Of a DNA stretch of 64,000 bases, positions 26,367 through 35,867 are shown piece by piece. The DNA is from Candidatus Neomarinimicrobiota bacterium. GTDB taxonomy: Bacteria > Fidelibacterota > JAANXI01. The first letter of the stretch is position 1; each line of letters starts with the position of its first letter. The DNA is taken from NCBI GenBank assembly GCA_021734025.1, contig JAIPJS010000006.1, forward strand, positions 62,001 to 126,000, written 5' to 3'. The notes beneath the pieces are model-generated. The model saw nothing but the letters and a program-made list of their open reading frames with translations. It was not told the DNA's origin and did no database searches. The position numbers were made by a program, and so were the translations under genes.

Positions 26367-27488
26367 TTACCTTTGCCGGAAGAGGAATTGTTCCTCCGGG
26401 CGCCAGAGGGAGAACCGGCCGGAGCCGAAGAATAGAATCGCGATTGAGCAATAAATGATGATGAATGTCTGCGGGGAAATCGCTCCGGGTTGAAGGGTTA
26501 TCCCGAGAGCGCACATCAGAACAATAGCGGTTATTTGCGCCGTAACGCCCATGAACACGAAGAGTGTCAATATGCCGACGACCATATATCCTGGGGTCAT
26601 ATGATATCCGCCGGAGAGTACTCCCCACAAGAAGGCGCCTGCGATACCAATCCGAATCACCGGAAGTAAAATCCATCTGCCTGTCCCCTTGATCTTTGAA
26701 ACAAAGGACCGGTATCTCCCTCCGACCGAATCGATGATTCCGGCGGTAATAAGCCAGTCCCGGAGAAAAAGGTATACCGTCGGAATGAAAAAGCCCGGCG
26801 CAGCAATTTTGGTGATTTCTCCGGGAAATATTGGCAACAATGCAATCCCGAGAAATCCCATCTGAATGCCCGCGGCAACGCTTCGGAATCGATCCGGCTG
26901 TAGTTCAATCACCGGTTTGCCCGTCCTGAGACGCCACTTTCGTCCGAGGATAAACAGGTAATACGCCAACCCGATGCTCATATACCACACCGGCAGTTTT
27001 CCCAACGCAATCCCCATGGTGGACGCGACGAGTATCCCCAGCGCATCAAACCGGTTTTCCAGCATTTGTCCCAGCGATGAAATATGATCCCGCCTTCTGG
27101 CAATATGCCCGTCGAAGCCGTCCAGAATGCCCGCAAGGAGATAAAGGATAGCCGGGAGATACGGGGCGCGACTTAGAATCTCCGGAGAAAAAATCAGACC
27201 GGCCAACAAGGCGAGCAGAAATCCCCGGAAAAAAGTGATTGTATTAGCAATTCCCAGCGAGGGAAAAAGCCGGTCACCATTCGGTGGCCGGTTTTGATTG
27301 AGCCGGTGGTAGAATTCCGTGGTGATGTAAAAAAATACCAGCGCTACGCCGAGGAACCACCGCATGGCCACGTCTCCACTGAATGCGGTCCGAAGCCAAA
27401 GCATCATTACGCCGGGTATAATCGCCAGAACAATAATCAGTAATCTGATTCGGCTCTGGAGATTTTCGAGAATCGTTCGATTATCCAT
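26367..27488 (-). CDS. CDP-alcohol phosphatidyltransferase family protein (pterin-like cluster)
   Basis: 373-residue polytopic protein, long for the family, with about nine hydrophobic segments. The active-site motif is DGFDGHIARRR (Asp123, Asp126, Gly127, Ala130, Arg131) followed after the canonical eight residues by GQMLENRFD (Gly140, Glu144, Asp148). The third Asp, a metal ligand, is Glu144 here; the catalytic fourth Asp is kept. The extra C-terminal half (residues 210-373) adds a hydrophobic domain of unknown role. It is encoded with the ICMT-like gene, and both face the pterin-like genes. It would join a phospho-alcohol to a lipid or small molecule; substrates are unknown. Confidence 0.83.
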   Translation of the reverse strand: MDNRTILENLQSRIRLLIIVLAIIPGVMMLWLRTAFSGDVAMRWFLGVALVFFYITTEFYHRLNQNRPPNGDRLFPSLGIANTITFFRGFLLALLAGLIFSPEILSRAPYLPAILYLLAGILDGFDGHIARRRDHISSLGQMLENRFDALGILVASTMGIALGKLPVWYMSIGLAYYLFILGRKWRLRTGKPVIELQPDRFRSVAAGIQMGFLGIALLPIFPGEITKIAAPGFFIPTVYLFLRDWLITAGIIDSVGGRYRSFVSKIKGTGRWILLPVIRIGIAGAFLWGVLSGGYHMTPGYMVVGILTLFVFMGVTAQITAIVLMCALGITLQPGAISPQTFIIIYCSIAILFFGSGRFSLWRPEEQFLFRQR

Positions 27489-27549
27489 AAAATGTCATTT
27501 TCCAATGATGAGCGGGCGTCTGCACACCCGGGATGAGATAACAGGAAAT

Positions 27550-28557
27550 TCAGGGATGGGAATGCACGCCATGCTCGCCATGACTGTGATCCTCAACCCG
27601 GTGATACTCGTCTCCGCTCTCGTCCACCGGATCGATATGCACAACCGCATCCGTCAGGAAATCCAGGTCATGGAGCAGATTGTGCCGTACCTGTATGGCA
27701 ATATTATGACCTTCTTCGATGGTGAGATCCGGTTGTACCGCCACGCTCAATTCGGCGCGGATCTCGTGACCGATCCATCGCGCCCGGACGTCGGAGACTT
27801 CGGCCACCCGCTCCGTATGGTCCGCGGAGTGCCTGATCTGATCGATGATCTCCGGATCGACGCCGTCCAGCACCCGCTGAAAGACCGTCTTCGCCGAATC
27901 CCAAACAATTTTCAGAATGGCAATGGTGATACCGATACCAATGATGGGATCCGCGACAGGATATCCCAGCCAGGTACCCAGTGCGCCCGCCAAAACTGCG
28001 AGACTGGTCAGGCCGTCAACTCGCGCATGCTTTCCGTCGGCAATCAACGCAGCGCTGCCAATATTCCTCCCGACATTAATCCGGAACACCGCCACCGCTT
28101 CATTGCCGATAAATCCGATCAGGGCAGCCCCGGCCACCACCCAGACATGACTCATGGGATCGGGATAGATGAGCCGGTGGATCGACTGATAACCGGCGAC
28201 GATAGCGCTAAACAGGATGGTACCAACGATGGCCATTCCGGCCAGATCCTCCACCCGACCGAAACCGTACGAAAACCGCTTGTTCGCCTGCTTCCGCGCA
28301 AACAGGAACGCAATCCAGAGCGGGATGGCTGTGGCCGCATCGCCAAAATTGTGGATGGTATCCGCAAGCAGTGCCACGCTGCCGGAGAGGTAGACAATCA
28401 CCACCTGAATCAGCGCCGTAACCATCAACCCGATAAACGACCACTTGATGGCCCAGATCCCCTTTTCCGTGGACGCGATGGATGGATCGATGGCGCCATG
28501 GGTATGCTCATGACCATTCCCGTGGTCGTGTGAGTGATTATGGTGTGAGTGTGCCAT
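27550..28557 (-). CDS. Cation diffusion facilitator (zinc-type) transporter
   Basis: 335-residue CDF antiporter of the inner membrane exporting Zn2+ or similar divalent ions against protons. It has a His-rich N-terminus (HSHHNHSHDHGNGHEHTHG) and a His-rich tail (HSHGEHGVHSHP). Six helices carry the two metal-binding motifs HNFGD (TM2) and HARVD (TM5), the HxxxD pair expected for zinc members. The cytoplasmic domain from about residue 215 has the CDF ferredoxin-like fold with HEIRAELSVAV. It lies 62 bases after the CDP-alcohol phosphotransferase gene start and 129 bases before the padR-type gene, which might control it. Confidence 0.94.
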   Translation of the reverse strand: MAHSHHNHSHDHGNGHEHTHGAIDPSIASTEKGIWAIKWSFIGLMVTALIQVVIVYLSGSVALLADTIHNFGDAATAIPLWIAFLFARKQANKRFSYGFGRVEDLAGMAIVGTILFSAIVAGYQSIHRLIYPDPMSHVWVVAGAALIGFIGNEAVAVFRINVGRNIGSAALIADGKHARVDGLTSLAVLAGALGTWLGYPVADPIIGIGITIAILKIVWDSAKTVFQRVLDGVDPEIIDQIRHSADHTERVAEVSDVRARWIGHEIRAELSVAVQPDLTIEEGHNIAIQVRHNLLHDLDFLTDAVVHIDPVDESGDEYHRVEDHSHGEHGVHSHP

Positions 28558-28686
28558 TGATATTCGAAATTTTATTGTGATGAGGTCGCGGACCGAACCG
28601 AATCATGCGCCCCGGCTCTTCTAATAAGATTATCGATTACGTTTCTGGATTTCCAGTGATGTCTGCATCCGCGACTACACAGGCTC

Positions 28687-29313
28687 TCAATTTTTTTCAG
28701 CAATTTCGAACTTTTGCGTGAACTGCTCAATAAATTCTTCTGTCCATCGGATTTCAGCGGTCACCAGATGCAGCTGGTGACTCACCGCATTCCGGAACAG
28801 AAACGGGATTAACTTCTGATCGGACTCGTAAAGCGTATTCTCTTCCGGCGAGAGATTGGCCGGCTTCTTCTCCCGGTTCCGGCGGAGAATTTCGATGGTG
28901 CGTCTGGACTGTTTCTCTCTGATGGTCTTCCCCAGTTCCCGAAATCCTTCCAACCGTTCCGTGAGGTATCCGAGCACATTATCCGCCGGGACTGCTCCGA
29001 CAAAATGTATTGCAGCATCTATAGCATTGGATGCGGGATTTGTAGCGGTCAGCGCGCCGGCGAACAGTTCTTTGAACTTTTCTCTCCCCTTGTCCGTAAT
29101 GGCGTACCCTTTCCGGTCCGGTCGACCCGATTCGGACGGCTCGATCTCCACCTGCTCCACCAACCCGTCCTGCGTGAACTTTTTCAGGGCATGGTAGATC
29201 GAGCCGTACTGGATGTCCACGTTAAACATCTCGTACTCGATCTCCTTTTTGATTTCGTACCCATGCCTGCGGGCTCTATTCAAAATCCCCAGTACTACCA
29301 AATCCGTAACCAT
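28687..29313 (-). CDS. PadR-family transcriptional regulator
   Basis: 208 residues. The N-terminal winged helix starts at once (LVVLGILNRARRHGYEIKKEI) with the PadR wing LVEQVEIEPSESGRPDRKGYAITDKG. The C-terminal domain (about 100-205) is helical and longer than in short PadR proteins, matching the Vir-type PadR class that dimerises through a C-terminal coiled coil. It probably represses its own gene through an inverted repeat at 29363-29402. Its neighbour downstream is the CDF transporter gene, and the pterin-like cluster lies beyond; whether it controls either is unknown. Confidence 0.88.
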   Translation of the reverse strand: MVTDLVVLGILNRARRHGYEIKKEIEYEMFNVDIQYGSIYHALKKFTQDGLVEQVEIEPSESGRPDRKGYAITDKGREKFKELFAGALTATNPASNAIDAAIHFVGAVPADNVLGYLTERLEGFRELGKTIREKQSRRTIEILRRNREKKPANLSPEENTLYESDQKLIPFLFRNAVSHQLHLVTAEIRWTEEFIEQFTQKFEIAEKN

Positions 29314-29362
29314 TCCATAATCCTTTTCGGTCGATTACCAGTTGCAAACGCACCTAATATAT

Positions 29363-29402
29363 AAATTTGTATATGCCGATCAAACGAATATTATACAAAT
29401 TT
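29363..29402. promoter_or_regulatory. Candidate PadR operator (inverted repeat)
   Basis: AAATTTGTATA at 29363-29373 and its perfect complement TATACAAATTT at 29392-29402 form an 11-bp inverted repeat with an 18-base spacer, 50-90 bases upstream of the padR ATG. PadR proteins usually bind paired AT-rich half-sites overlapping their own promoter, so autoregulation is likely. Confidence 0.55.
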
Positions 29403-29860
29403 TTATAATTCTTTCTTCAGGTACTGTGAATAGGGTGATTCGGAGATCTATTGGGGGAGGTGGTGGAGGAGGTACCCCAGTCGTCCCTGGCGGGACTGAC
29501 GATCATGCAAAACCGCCCCCGGGATAAATCCCGGGGATAGTCAGCGGTCGCCCCTGACGGGACTGGTTTATGATGGTTGCCTTCCGCTCAATTAGTACTC
29601 TTTTTATGGAAACTCAGTGTCTGAGCACCCCAATAGAAATTTTTAGGGCTATTTATATTTAAGAGAGTAATGAATGAAAGACCATGTAGATTCATAGAGG
29701 TGCGAGTTCTGAGTTTCCTTGATTTTTTCTACCCGTTTTTTATCAAGAAAAAACGGGTATTAGATAATGCCCAATTTGGCCTGTCGAAGAGAAGGTATTC
29801 CAAAATTTGGGTATAGTGACGTTCGAGACCGGATTCTCAATGAAAATATAAACTCTCGGT
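29403..29860. repeat. Repeat-filled intergenic region including MITE-like copy B
   Basis: About 450 bases between the divergent padR gene start and the end of the GGDEF-EAL gene. It contains a GC-rich palindrome (CCCCGGGAT / ATCCCGGGG region near 29516-29536) like that at 20778, the tandem-like CGTCCCTGGCGGGACTG / CGCCCCTGACGGGACTG pair, MITE-like copy B at 29609-29718, and a hairpin at 29731-29758 (ACCCGTTTTTT / AAAAAACGGGT). No credible gene is present. The whole block mirrors the order of elements at 20.77-20.97 kb in inverse orientation. Confidence 0.7.
29609..29718 (-). repeat. MITE-like element, copy B
   Basis: Inverted copy of 20855-20964 with identical length (110 bp) and the same GGAAACTCAG terminal repeats. 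Adjacent hairpin 29731-29758 corresponds to 20815-20842. The two copies bracket an 8.6-kb segment from the PTPS homologue to padR. Confidence 0.7.
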
Positions 29861-31591
29861 TTAATCGGGACCTTCTTCTCCATCTTCCCCAAAAAGATAT
29901 TCCTCAAACTCATCGGCCGGCAGCGGCTTGCTAAAGAGAAATCCCTGGAGCTCATCGCAGTCCGTATCCCGGAGAAAATTCCGCTCGCTATTGGTCTCAA
30001 CACCCTCGGCGATGACCGAGAGTTCCAGGTTATGCGCCATCTGAATAATAGCCCGGGTGATCTCCATGTTCCGATGGTCATCCGGGAGGTTCCTGATAAA
30101 CGTCTGGTCAATTTTCAAAATATCAACCGGGAATTGCTGCAGATAACTAAACGATGAATACCCTGTACCGAAATCATCCACTGCGACTCGGATGCCGTTT
30201 GCCCGAAACGTCTTCATCACATTACGGGCCTGCTCCTCGTCCCGGATGATAGCCGTCTCGGTGATCTCTAGCTTAATATCGTCGGACTTGAGATCAGCGG
30301 TGTTCAGCAGCTCATCAATCTTTGTGACCAGGTCGGATTCCCCGAACTGCTGTCCGGACAGGTTTACGGAAAGCGTAAATCCGTTGGCGCCCCGGGTTTT
30401 CCACTCGCGCATTTGCCGGGTGGCAGTTTCCAACACCCACCAGGTGATGTCGGATATCATTCCGGACTCCTCTGCCACCGGAATAAACCGGGAAGGAGGC
30501 ACAAAGCCCATACGCTCATTCTGCCAGCGGATCAACACCTCGGCCCCACTGATTTTACCGTCTCCGGAGCGAACGATCGGCTGGTAATTCAGCGTGAATT
30601 CGTTCTTTTGCAGTGCGCTCCTGAGCGCGGTTTCCATCTCAATCTGCTGGGATGGTGTTGCTTCCAGTGTCTCGGAATAAACCTGGTACCCGTTTCCGTT
30701 CCGGGCCTTCACCAGGCTCCGTGCCAAACCCGCGCATTCCAGTAGCTGGTTTATCTCTTTTCCATGACGCGGATACAATGCAATTCCCATACTCCCGGTT
30801 ATATGAATCGTGTGGCCCTGTACTTCAATGGGAGACTTCATCTGCTCCAGCAACTGGTCTGCCACTGTTCTTGCCCCCTCTTCATTCTCGACCGCTGTCA
30901 GCAGCACGGCAAATTCTGCGGCCCGGGTGCGGGCGACTGTGTCCTCTTCCCCGGTTCCGGACTGTAGTCGATTGGCTATTCTTTGCAATACCTGGTCTGC
31001 GGCCTCATGCCCCAATGAGTCGTTAATTTCGCTAAAGCGATCCAGGCTTATCGAAAAGATGGCCAGTGCATTCCCGGATGCGGAGTCCCCGGACGCCTGT
31101 TCTGTAAACTGTTCCCCGAAGGCGAGTTGGTTCGGCAAACCTGTGAGGTCATCCTGGCGAAGGAGACGGTTCAACTCCCGATCCTTGGCCTCCAGCTCTT
31201 CAGAAATTTGTTCAAGGCGTTCCTCCCGTTTTCGCAGCTGGGTCTGAATAGCGCTGAACAGTTCTACTTTGGTAAACGGTTTCGGGATAAAGTCATCGGC
31301 GCCAAGCTCCATGCCTTTGCGAAACTTCCGCCGGCCATCGGTGCCGGTGAGAAAGATAAACGGCACCATCCGGAGCTCCGGATCCTGGCGCACTTTTTCG
31401 AGCACCCCATATCCATCCAGCACCGGCATGGATATATCACACAGGATGATATCCGGCAGCTCAGAACGGGCGAGCTCCAGCCCCTCCTCGCCATTATCCG
31501 CTGACAGCACCTCGTAATTGCCGGATCCAATCATTTCCTCAAGAACGGTGCGGACGGATGAATCGTCTTCTATAACCAGCACTGTGGGCAT
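29861..31591 (-). CDS. Response regulator with degenerate GGDEF and EAL domains
   Basis: 576 residues. An REC domain (1-120) with phosphoacceptor Asp52 (ILCDISMP) and a short coiled coil (122-145) precede a GGDEF fold at 147-305. The GGDEF signature is RAAEF (223-227), so diguanylate cyclase activity is very unlikely. The EAL domain (315-565) keeps EVL at 351-353, NLSGQQF, LEITETAI, DDFGTGYSS, KIDQTFI and AEGVET, the pattern of active c-di-GMP phosphodiesterases. It should be a phosphorylation-controlled phosphodiesterase lowering c-di-GMP, which could affect the exopolysaccharide locus. It is 143 bases downstream of the hybrid kinase gene and is the last gene of the signalling island. Confidence 0.92.
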   Translation of the reverse strand: MPTVLVIEDDSSVRTVLEEMIGSGNYEVLSADNGEEGLELARSELPDIILCDISMPVLDGYGVLEKVRQDPELRMVPFIFLTGTDGRRKFRKGMELGADDFIPKPFTKVELFSAIQTQLRKREERLEQISEELEAKDRELNRLLRQDDLTGLPNQLAFGEQFTEQASGDSASGNALAIFSISLDRFSEINDSLGHEAADQVLQRIANRLQSGTGEEDTVARTRAAEFAVLLTAVENEEGARTVADQLLEQMKSPIEVQGHTIHITGSMGIALYPRHGKEINQLLECAGLARSLVKARNGNGYQVYSETLEATPSQQIEMETALRSALQKNEFTLNYQPIVRSGDGKISGAEVLIRWQNERMGFVPPSRFIPVAEESGMISDITWWVLETATRQMREWKTRGANGFTLSVNLSGQQFGESDLVTKIDELLNTADLKSDDIKLEITETAIIRDEEQARNVMKTFRANGIRVAVDDFGTGYSSFSYLQQFPVDILKIDQTFIRNLPDDHRNMEITRAIIQMAHNLELSVIAEGVETNSERNFLRDTDCDELQGFLFSKPLPADEFEEYLFGEDGEEGPD

Positions 31592-31734
31592 TGCGGGCCT
31601 CGGTCCTCACATATTCATGTACTCACACTGAAAAGGTAGGAGACTCTTTGGTTACATAAAAGGACTCGATGTCGGCCGGTCGCATTTCATCTACTGAGTT
31701 ATGTAGACCACTCTACATTAAGGAAACTACGAGT

Positions 31735-34700
31735 TTAAACCACCTTTTGGAGCTCGGTATTGACTACCCTGAGCAGTTCCTCGATTTTGAATGGTTTCTG
31801 AATAATATTATCGAAACCCAACTCTTTTAATTCTTCCTGCTCAAATGTATCCAGGTACCCGGTATTCCCGACAACCCGCTGATTTGGAAACCGCCTTAAC
31901 ACCCGTTTGATTAATTCCTTCCCCCCGAAATCCGGCATACCCAGATCGGTGATAATCAGATCAAAAGGCTCATCGCTCTCCTGAAGTTTTTCCATCGCAT
32001 GGGGCCCGGAAAACGCCGTAATAACCGTATATCCCTGCTCGGTCAAGACGCTGGTCATGATTTCCCGGATATCCTTTTCATCGTCGATAACGAGTATCCG
32101 TTCACCGTTTCCCCTGTAATCAACCACATTATCTTTTTCCGCAGCGATGTGTCCACCGGATTTCGCCTGCGGCAGGCCGAGGGTAAAGATCGTTCCTTCT
32201 CCTATCGTACTTTCAACATCTATCCAACCGCCGTGGTTCTTGATTATTTTGTACGCCACCGCCAGCCCGAGGCCGGTGCCCTTACCCGGATCTTTTGTCG
32301 TAAAAAACGGTTCAAAAATCGACTCACGAAATTCTTCCGGGATGCCGGGACCGTTGTCAGATACGGTGATACAGAGGTACTCCAGTTCCTGATCCACGTC
32401 GTGCCGGCGGATACAGTTCTGCGGCGCCTCCGATACAGCCAGGTCGATCTGCCCACCGCCTTCCATGGCGTCGGCGGCGTTGATACAGAGGTTCATGAGC
32501 ACCTGCTGAAGCTGACCGCGATCGCCAATAACCCGATCATTTCCCTCATATGGATTCAGATTGACCAGGACGTTCTTCGGGAGAGTAGTACCGGTGATTT
32601 CGCGGATCTCCTCCAGATAATTCATCGCAGAGATAGGCTGGAAATTCGGCTGCTCTGTCCGGGTAAACGTAAGCATCCGGTTGGTGATGGATTTTCCACG
32701 CTCAATACTGGAACTGATCATTTTCAGGTACTTTTCAAACGCTTCAGGGGAATCTTTGGAAAGCATTTCAAGCATCTGGTTTGCCCCGGAAATAGTGGCC
32801 ATCACGTTATTAAAGTCGTGGGCGATTCCGCTGGCAATCTGTCCCAGCGATTCCATCTTCTGCGCATGGATCAGTTGCCGCTCCAGTTCCTTCTGTTCCG
32901 TGATATCGGAGACGGTCCCTTCGTAATACAACACCGATCCATCAGGATTTTCTACCGTATGGACACTCTTTCGAACTTCAATCTGTCGACCGGACAGGGT
33001 TGACCAGGTATTCTGAAAGTTGGTAATTTCGCCGGATTCCTGGAGCAGTTCCAGGTAGTTTTGCGTCTCCTCGTCGCTGAACACCTCGAAATCGGTGACC
33101 TGCTTTCCGATCAACTGCTCCTTTTCTTCGCAATCAAGGATCTTAAGCATCCGGGGATTCACCTTAATAATGGTACCATCGGCATCCAGCCGAAAAAAGC
33201 CTTCCTGCATATTATCAAAGATGCCCCGAAAATCCCGTTCCGATTCCAGAAGGGCACGCTCCGCCTGCGTTCGCTCAAGCGCTCCGGCACAATGATCGGC
33301 CAGGACCTGCAGTATTTCCAGATCCATTCGATCAAAAGCGTAATACTCATAGCTCTGAATTGAGATTATCCCGATGGGCCTGTCCTTGTGCCTGATCGGC
33401 GCAAACATCAGGGAGGCGGACAGCCGGTCAGTCGACCCAAACGGCCGGAGACCCTGGTCTGGGGGCGTGTTCTCATCTCTGAGGATTAACTGCGCTCCCT
33501 CTACAAGGCACTTTCGTGCGACCTCCCCCGGCGCTCTCCCTGAACCAACAGGAGGAACATCCCCTTTTTCTCCATCGATAATATCGACGGTTAGCAGCGA
33601 ATTCATTACATCTTCATCGGGGTCGTAGGCATCGACGCTGCAAGCATCCCAGCCGATTAATTTCTCGGCCGCTTCGGCAATAATCTCAGCGGCCTCCGGC
33701 GGGGTAGTTGCTCCACTGAGCTGACGACCGAGGTCCGAGAACACCCGTTCCCGTCGGGTTGACCGCTGTCTCTCCCAATAGAATCCAATCATCTCCGCCA
33801 GCACACGGAGTGCTCTAATCTCCTCCGATCCCCACTCACGCCGGTTTTCGGTATCATCAAACCCCAGGAAACCGAGGGTGTTGTGACTCGATTCTATCGG
33901 GACAGCCAGTAACGATTTGATCCCCTGCTCAGCAAGCATCATTCGCTCAGGTTCAGCCTCTTCCGGCAAGTCATTCAGTGACCGGAGTACAATATTTTCC
34001 TGGTTTAGTATTTTCTCCATCCACCATTGCATATCCAGTGTATCAATATTCTGGAGCTCATCCCGGACTGAATCGGTTTGCGAATCACACCACTCATGGG
34101 TGTTGGACACTTTAATTGTGTTTTTCGAAAACCCGAAGATATAGGCCCGGTTCACATCAACGGCTTCACCAAGGATTTTCAATACTTTGTCCAGGTCGGC
34201 TTCCCTGGTTTTAACAAATTGTTGTGAAGCCCTGGATACCGCTTCATCTATCTTCGCCTGGCGGCGTATCTGCTTTTCCATTTCCTTTTGGGAAGTGATA
34301 TCCCAGACAATACCCTCAATTCCCGTCGGATTGCCGCCGGTATCCTTCATAATTTGTGCATTCACCAGGACCCAGATAATTTCTCCATCTTTTCGAACCA
34401 ACTGGGTTTCAAACCCGCGGATTGCGCCATCCTGCTGGATCTCCCTCCAGAACTGCATAGCCGTTTCCCGGTGCAGATAGATGTCTTCGATAAGGTTTTT
34501 CCCGGCGATTTCTTCCGGAGTATACCCCAGTAGTTCCTTCACGGAAGGTGACGTCATGGTAACATTCCCCTCCAAATCTGCACGGTAAAAAACATCTTGA
34601 AGATTTTCGAACAGCGTCCGGTATTCCCGTTCGCTTGTTTGTAACTCCTCTTCGCGTGTCTTCCTCGACGTGATATCCCTGGCTATTCCCTGGATACCGA

Positions 34701-35412
34701 TATGGGTGTCATCGATCTTGAATGTTGAAACATTCACGTCCAGCGGCACCGGATCACCGGATTTGGTATCCGCGATTAGTTCAAATGTCTGGACAGTCTT
34801 TCCGGAGATGGCCCGGCCGAAAATATCAAGCGCTCTTTCCTGATCATCCGAAGTAATAAACTCTGTAAAATGTCGATTGGTTACATCCTCCTGGGAATAT
34901 TCCAGAATATCGGAGACCGCCGGCGAGGCGTACAGTATTTCTCCGTCTGAATTCAGCTGAAAAATTAGGTCCTGACTCGTCTCAGCAATCAGCCGGAATT
35001 TCTCTTCCGACTCCTGGTAGGCCCGGGTGAATTTCCACCGCTCAATCGCATACTGGAGTGCTTTTTTCAGCACCGGTCCGTCCAGTTCGGATTTCACCAG
35101 GTAATCCTGGGCGCCGCTCTGCACAGCGTCAACGGCCAGATCTTTGTCATCCAGGCCGGTCAATACGACCACAGGCAGGTATGGAATATCATGTGTAAAC
35201 CGGATGAAAGTCTCTTTGCCCCGGCACTCCGGAAGGCCCAGGTCCAGGAGTGCAATATCGAACTGCTCGGATTGGGCGTGGGCAATTCCCTGGGTCAGGG
35301 AAGTGTCCCACTCCACCGAATATTCTGCACCGTTACGCCGGGAGAGGTATTCCTTTATCAGCCTGGCATCACCAGGATTGTCTTCTATTACGAGAATATT
35401 GTAATGTGTCAT
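31735..35412 (-). CDS. Hybrid PAS/GAF sensor histidine kinase with N- and C-terminal receiver domains
   Basis: Soluble 1225-residue kinase with no membrane helix. Order: REC (1-120, Asp57 in LLDLGLP), PAS (about 140-260), PAS (265-390), GAF (about 400-560), GAF (565-730), PAS (740-860), HisKA with GIAHDFNN (His near 855), HATPase ([24 protein letters not shown]), and C-terminal REC ([11 protein letters not shown]). The receiver at each end suggests input from another kinase and a phosphorelay output. It begins two bases after the stop of the Rcp1-like regulator gene, so the two are co-translated. Ligands of the PAS and GAF domains cannot be told from sequence. Confidence 0.93.
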   Translation of the reverse strand: MTHYNILVIEDNPGDARLIKEYLSRRNGAEYSVEWDTSLTQGIAHAQSEQFDIALLDLGLPECRGKETFIRFTHDIPYLPVVVLTGLDDKDLAVDAVQSGAQDYLVKSELDGPVLKKALQYAIERWKFTRAYQESEEKFRLIAETSQDLIFQLNSDGEILYASPAVSDILEYSQEDVTNRHFTEFITSDDQERALDIFGRAISGKTVQTFELIADTKSGDPVPLDVNVSTFKIDDTHIGIQGIARDITSRKTREEELQTSEREYRTLFENLQDVFYRADLEGNVTMTSPSVKELLGYTPEEIAGKNLIEDIYLHRETAMQFWREIQQDGAIRGFETQLVRKDGEIIWVLVNAQIMKDTGGNPTGIEGIVWDITSQKEMEKQIRRQAKIDEAVSRASQQFVKTREADLDKVLKILGEAVDVNRAYIFGFSKNTIKVSNTHEWCDSQTDSVRDELQNIDTLDMQWWMEKILNQENIVLRSLNDLPEEAEPERMMLAEQGIKSLLAVPIESSHNTLGFLGFDDTENRREWGSEEIRALRVLAEMIGFYWERQRSTRRERVFSDLGRQLSGATTPPEAAEIIAEAAEKLIGWDACSVDAYDPDEDVMNSLLTVDIIDGEKGDVPPVGSGRAPGEVARKCLVEGAQLILRDENTPPDQGLRPFGSTDRLSASLMFAPIRHKDRPIGIISIQSYEYYAFDRMDLEILQVLADHCAGALERTQAERALLESERDFRGIFDNMQEGFFRLDADGTIIKVNPRMLKILDCEEKEQLIGKQVTDFEVFSDEETQNYLELLQESGEITNFQNTWSTLSGRQIEVRKSVHTVENPDGSVLYYEGTVSDITEQKELERQLIHAQKMESLGQIASGIAHDFNNVMATISGANQMLEMLSKDSPEAFEKYLKMISSSIERGKSITNRMLTFTRTEQPNFQPISAMNYLEEIREITGTTLPKNVLVNLNPYEGNDRVIGDRGQLQQVLMNLCINAADAMEGGGQIDLAVSEAPQNCIRRHDVDQELEYLCITVSDNGPGIPEEFRESIFEPFFTTKDPGKGTGLGLAVAYKIIKNHGGWIDVESTIGEGTIFTLGLPQAKSGGHIAAEKDNVVDYRGNGERILVIDDEKDIREIMTSVLTEQGYTVITAFSGPHAMEKLQESDEPFDLIITDLGMPDFGGKELIKRVLRRFPNQRVVGNTGYLDTFEQEELKELGFDNIIQKPFKIEELLRVVNTELQKVV

Positions 35413-35414
35413 AA

Positions 35415-35861
35415 TTATTTTCCGTTGGGGAGCTTGACGATAGTGAACCAGAAACTTCCAATCGATTTTACCACGGTAATGAACTTATCCAGATCCACCG
35501 GCTTCGTGATATAACAATTTGCGTGTAGATTGTAACTGCGGAGGATATCCTTTTCATCATCTGAGGTCGTCAGAATAACGATAGGGATCCGCTTCAGATC
35601 CTCGTCGGCTTTGATTTCCTCCAGTACTTCCCGGCCGTCCTTTTTGGGTAAATTCAAATCCAGCAAAATCAGATCGGGCCTGAAGGCCTTTTTGTGTTTC
35701 CCTTGACGGTACAAAAATTCCAGCGCCTCAACCCCATCTTTGGCCACTTCCAGGTTGTTTTTTACCTTACCTTCTTTCAGTGCCTCTCTGGTCAGCCGGA
35801 CGTCGCCGGGACTGTCCTCCACCAGCAGTATATCGATGGGTTTCGCATTCAGGTATTCCAT
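35415..35861 (-). CDS. Rcp1-like single-domain response regulator
   Basis: 148-residue REC-only protein of the phytochrome-partner (Rcp1) class, recognised by [19 protein letters not shown] at the N-terminus, [21 protein letters not shown] with the phosphoacceptor Asp, [12 protein letters not shown], and [13 protein letters not shown]. It lacks an output domain, so it acts by shuttling phosphate or by protein contacts. It sits between two large kinase genes (six bases after one, two before the other), so it is probably the phosphoryl shuttle from the membrane kinase to the hybrid kinase, which is inference. Confidence 0.93.
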   Translation of the reverse strand: MEYLNAKPIDILLVEDSPGDVRLTREALKEGKVKNNLEVAKDGVEALEFLYRQGKHKKAFRPDLILLDLNLPKKDGREVLEEIKADEDLKRIPIVILTTSDDEKDILRSYNLHANCYITKPVDLDKFITVVKSIGSFWFTIVKLPNGK

Positions 35862-35867
35862 AGATTG

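Noticed and set aside
27364-28533. 389-residue open frame antisense to the CDF transporter
   Set aside because: Opposite strand of a well-supported gene; His/Asp-rich reverse-complement text without recognisable domain.
20815-29758. Composite transposon bounded by inverted repeats
   Set aside because: No transposase or integrase is between or beside the copies, no target duplication was identified, and the enclosed genes are not typical cargo. Reported only as a repeat pair.
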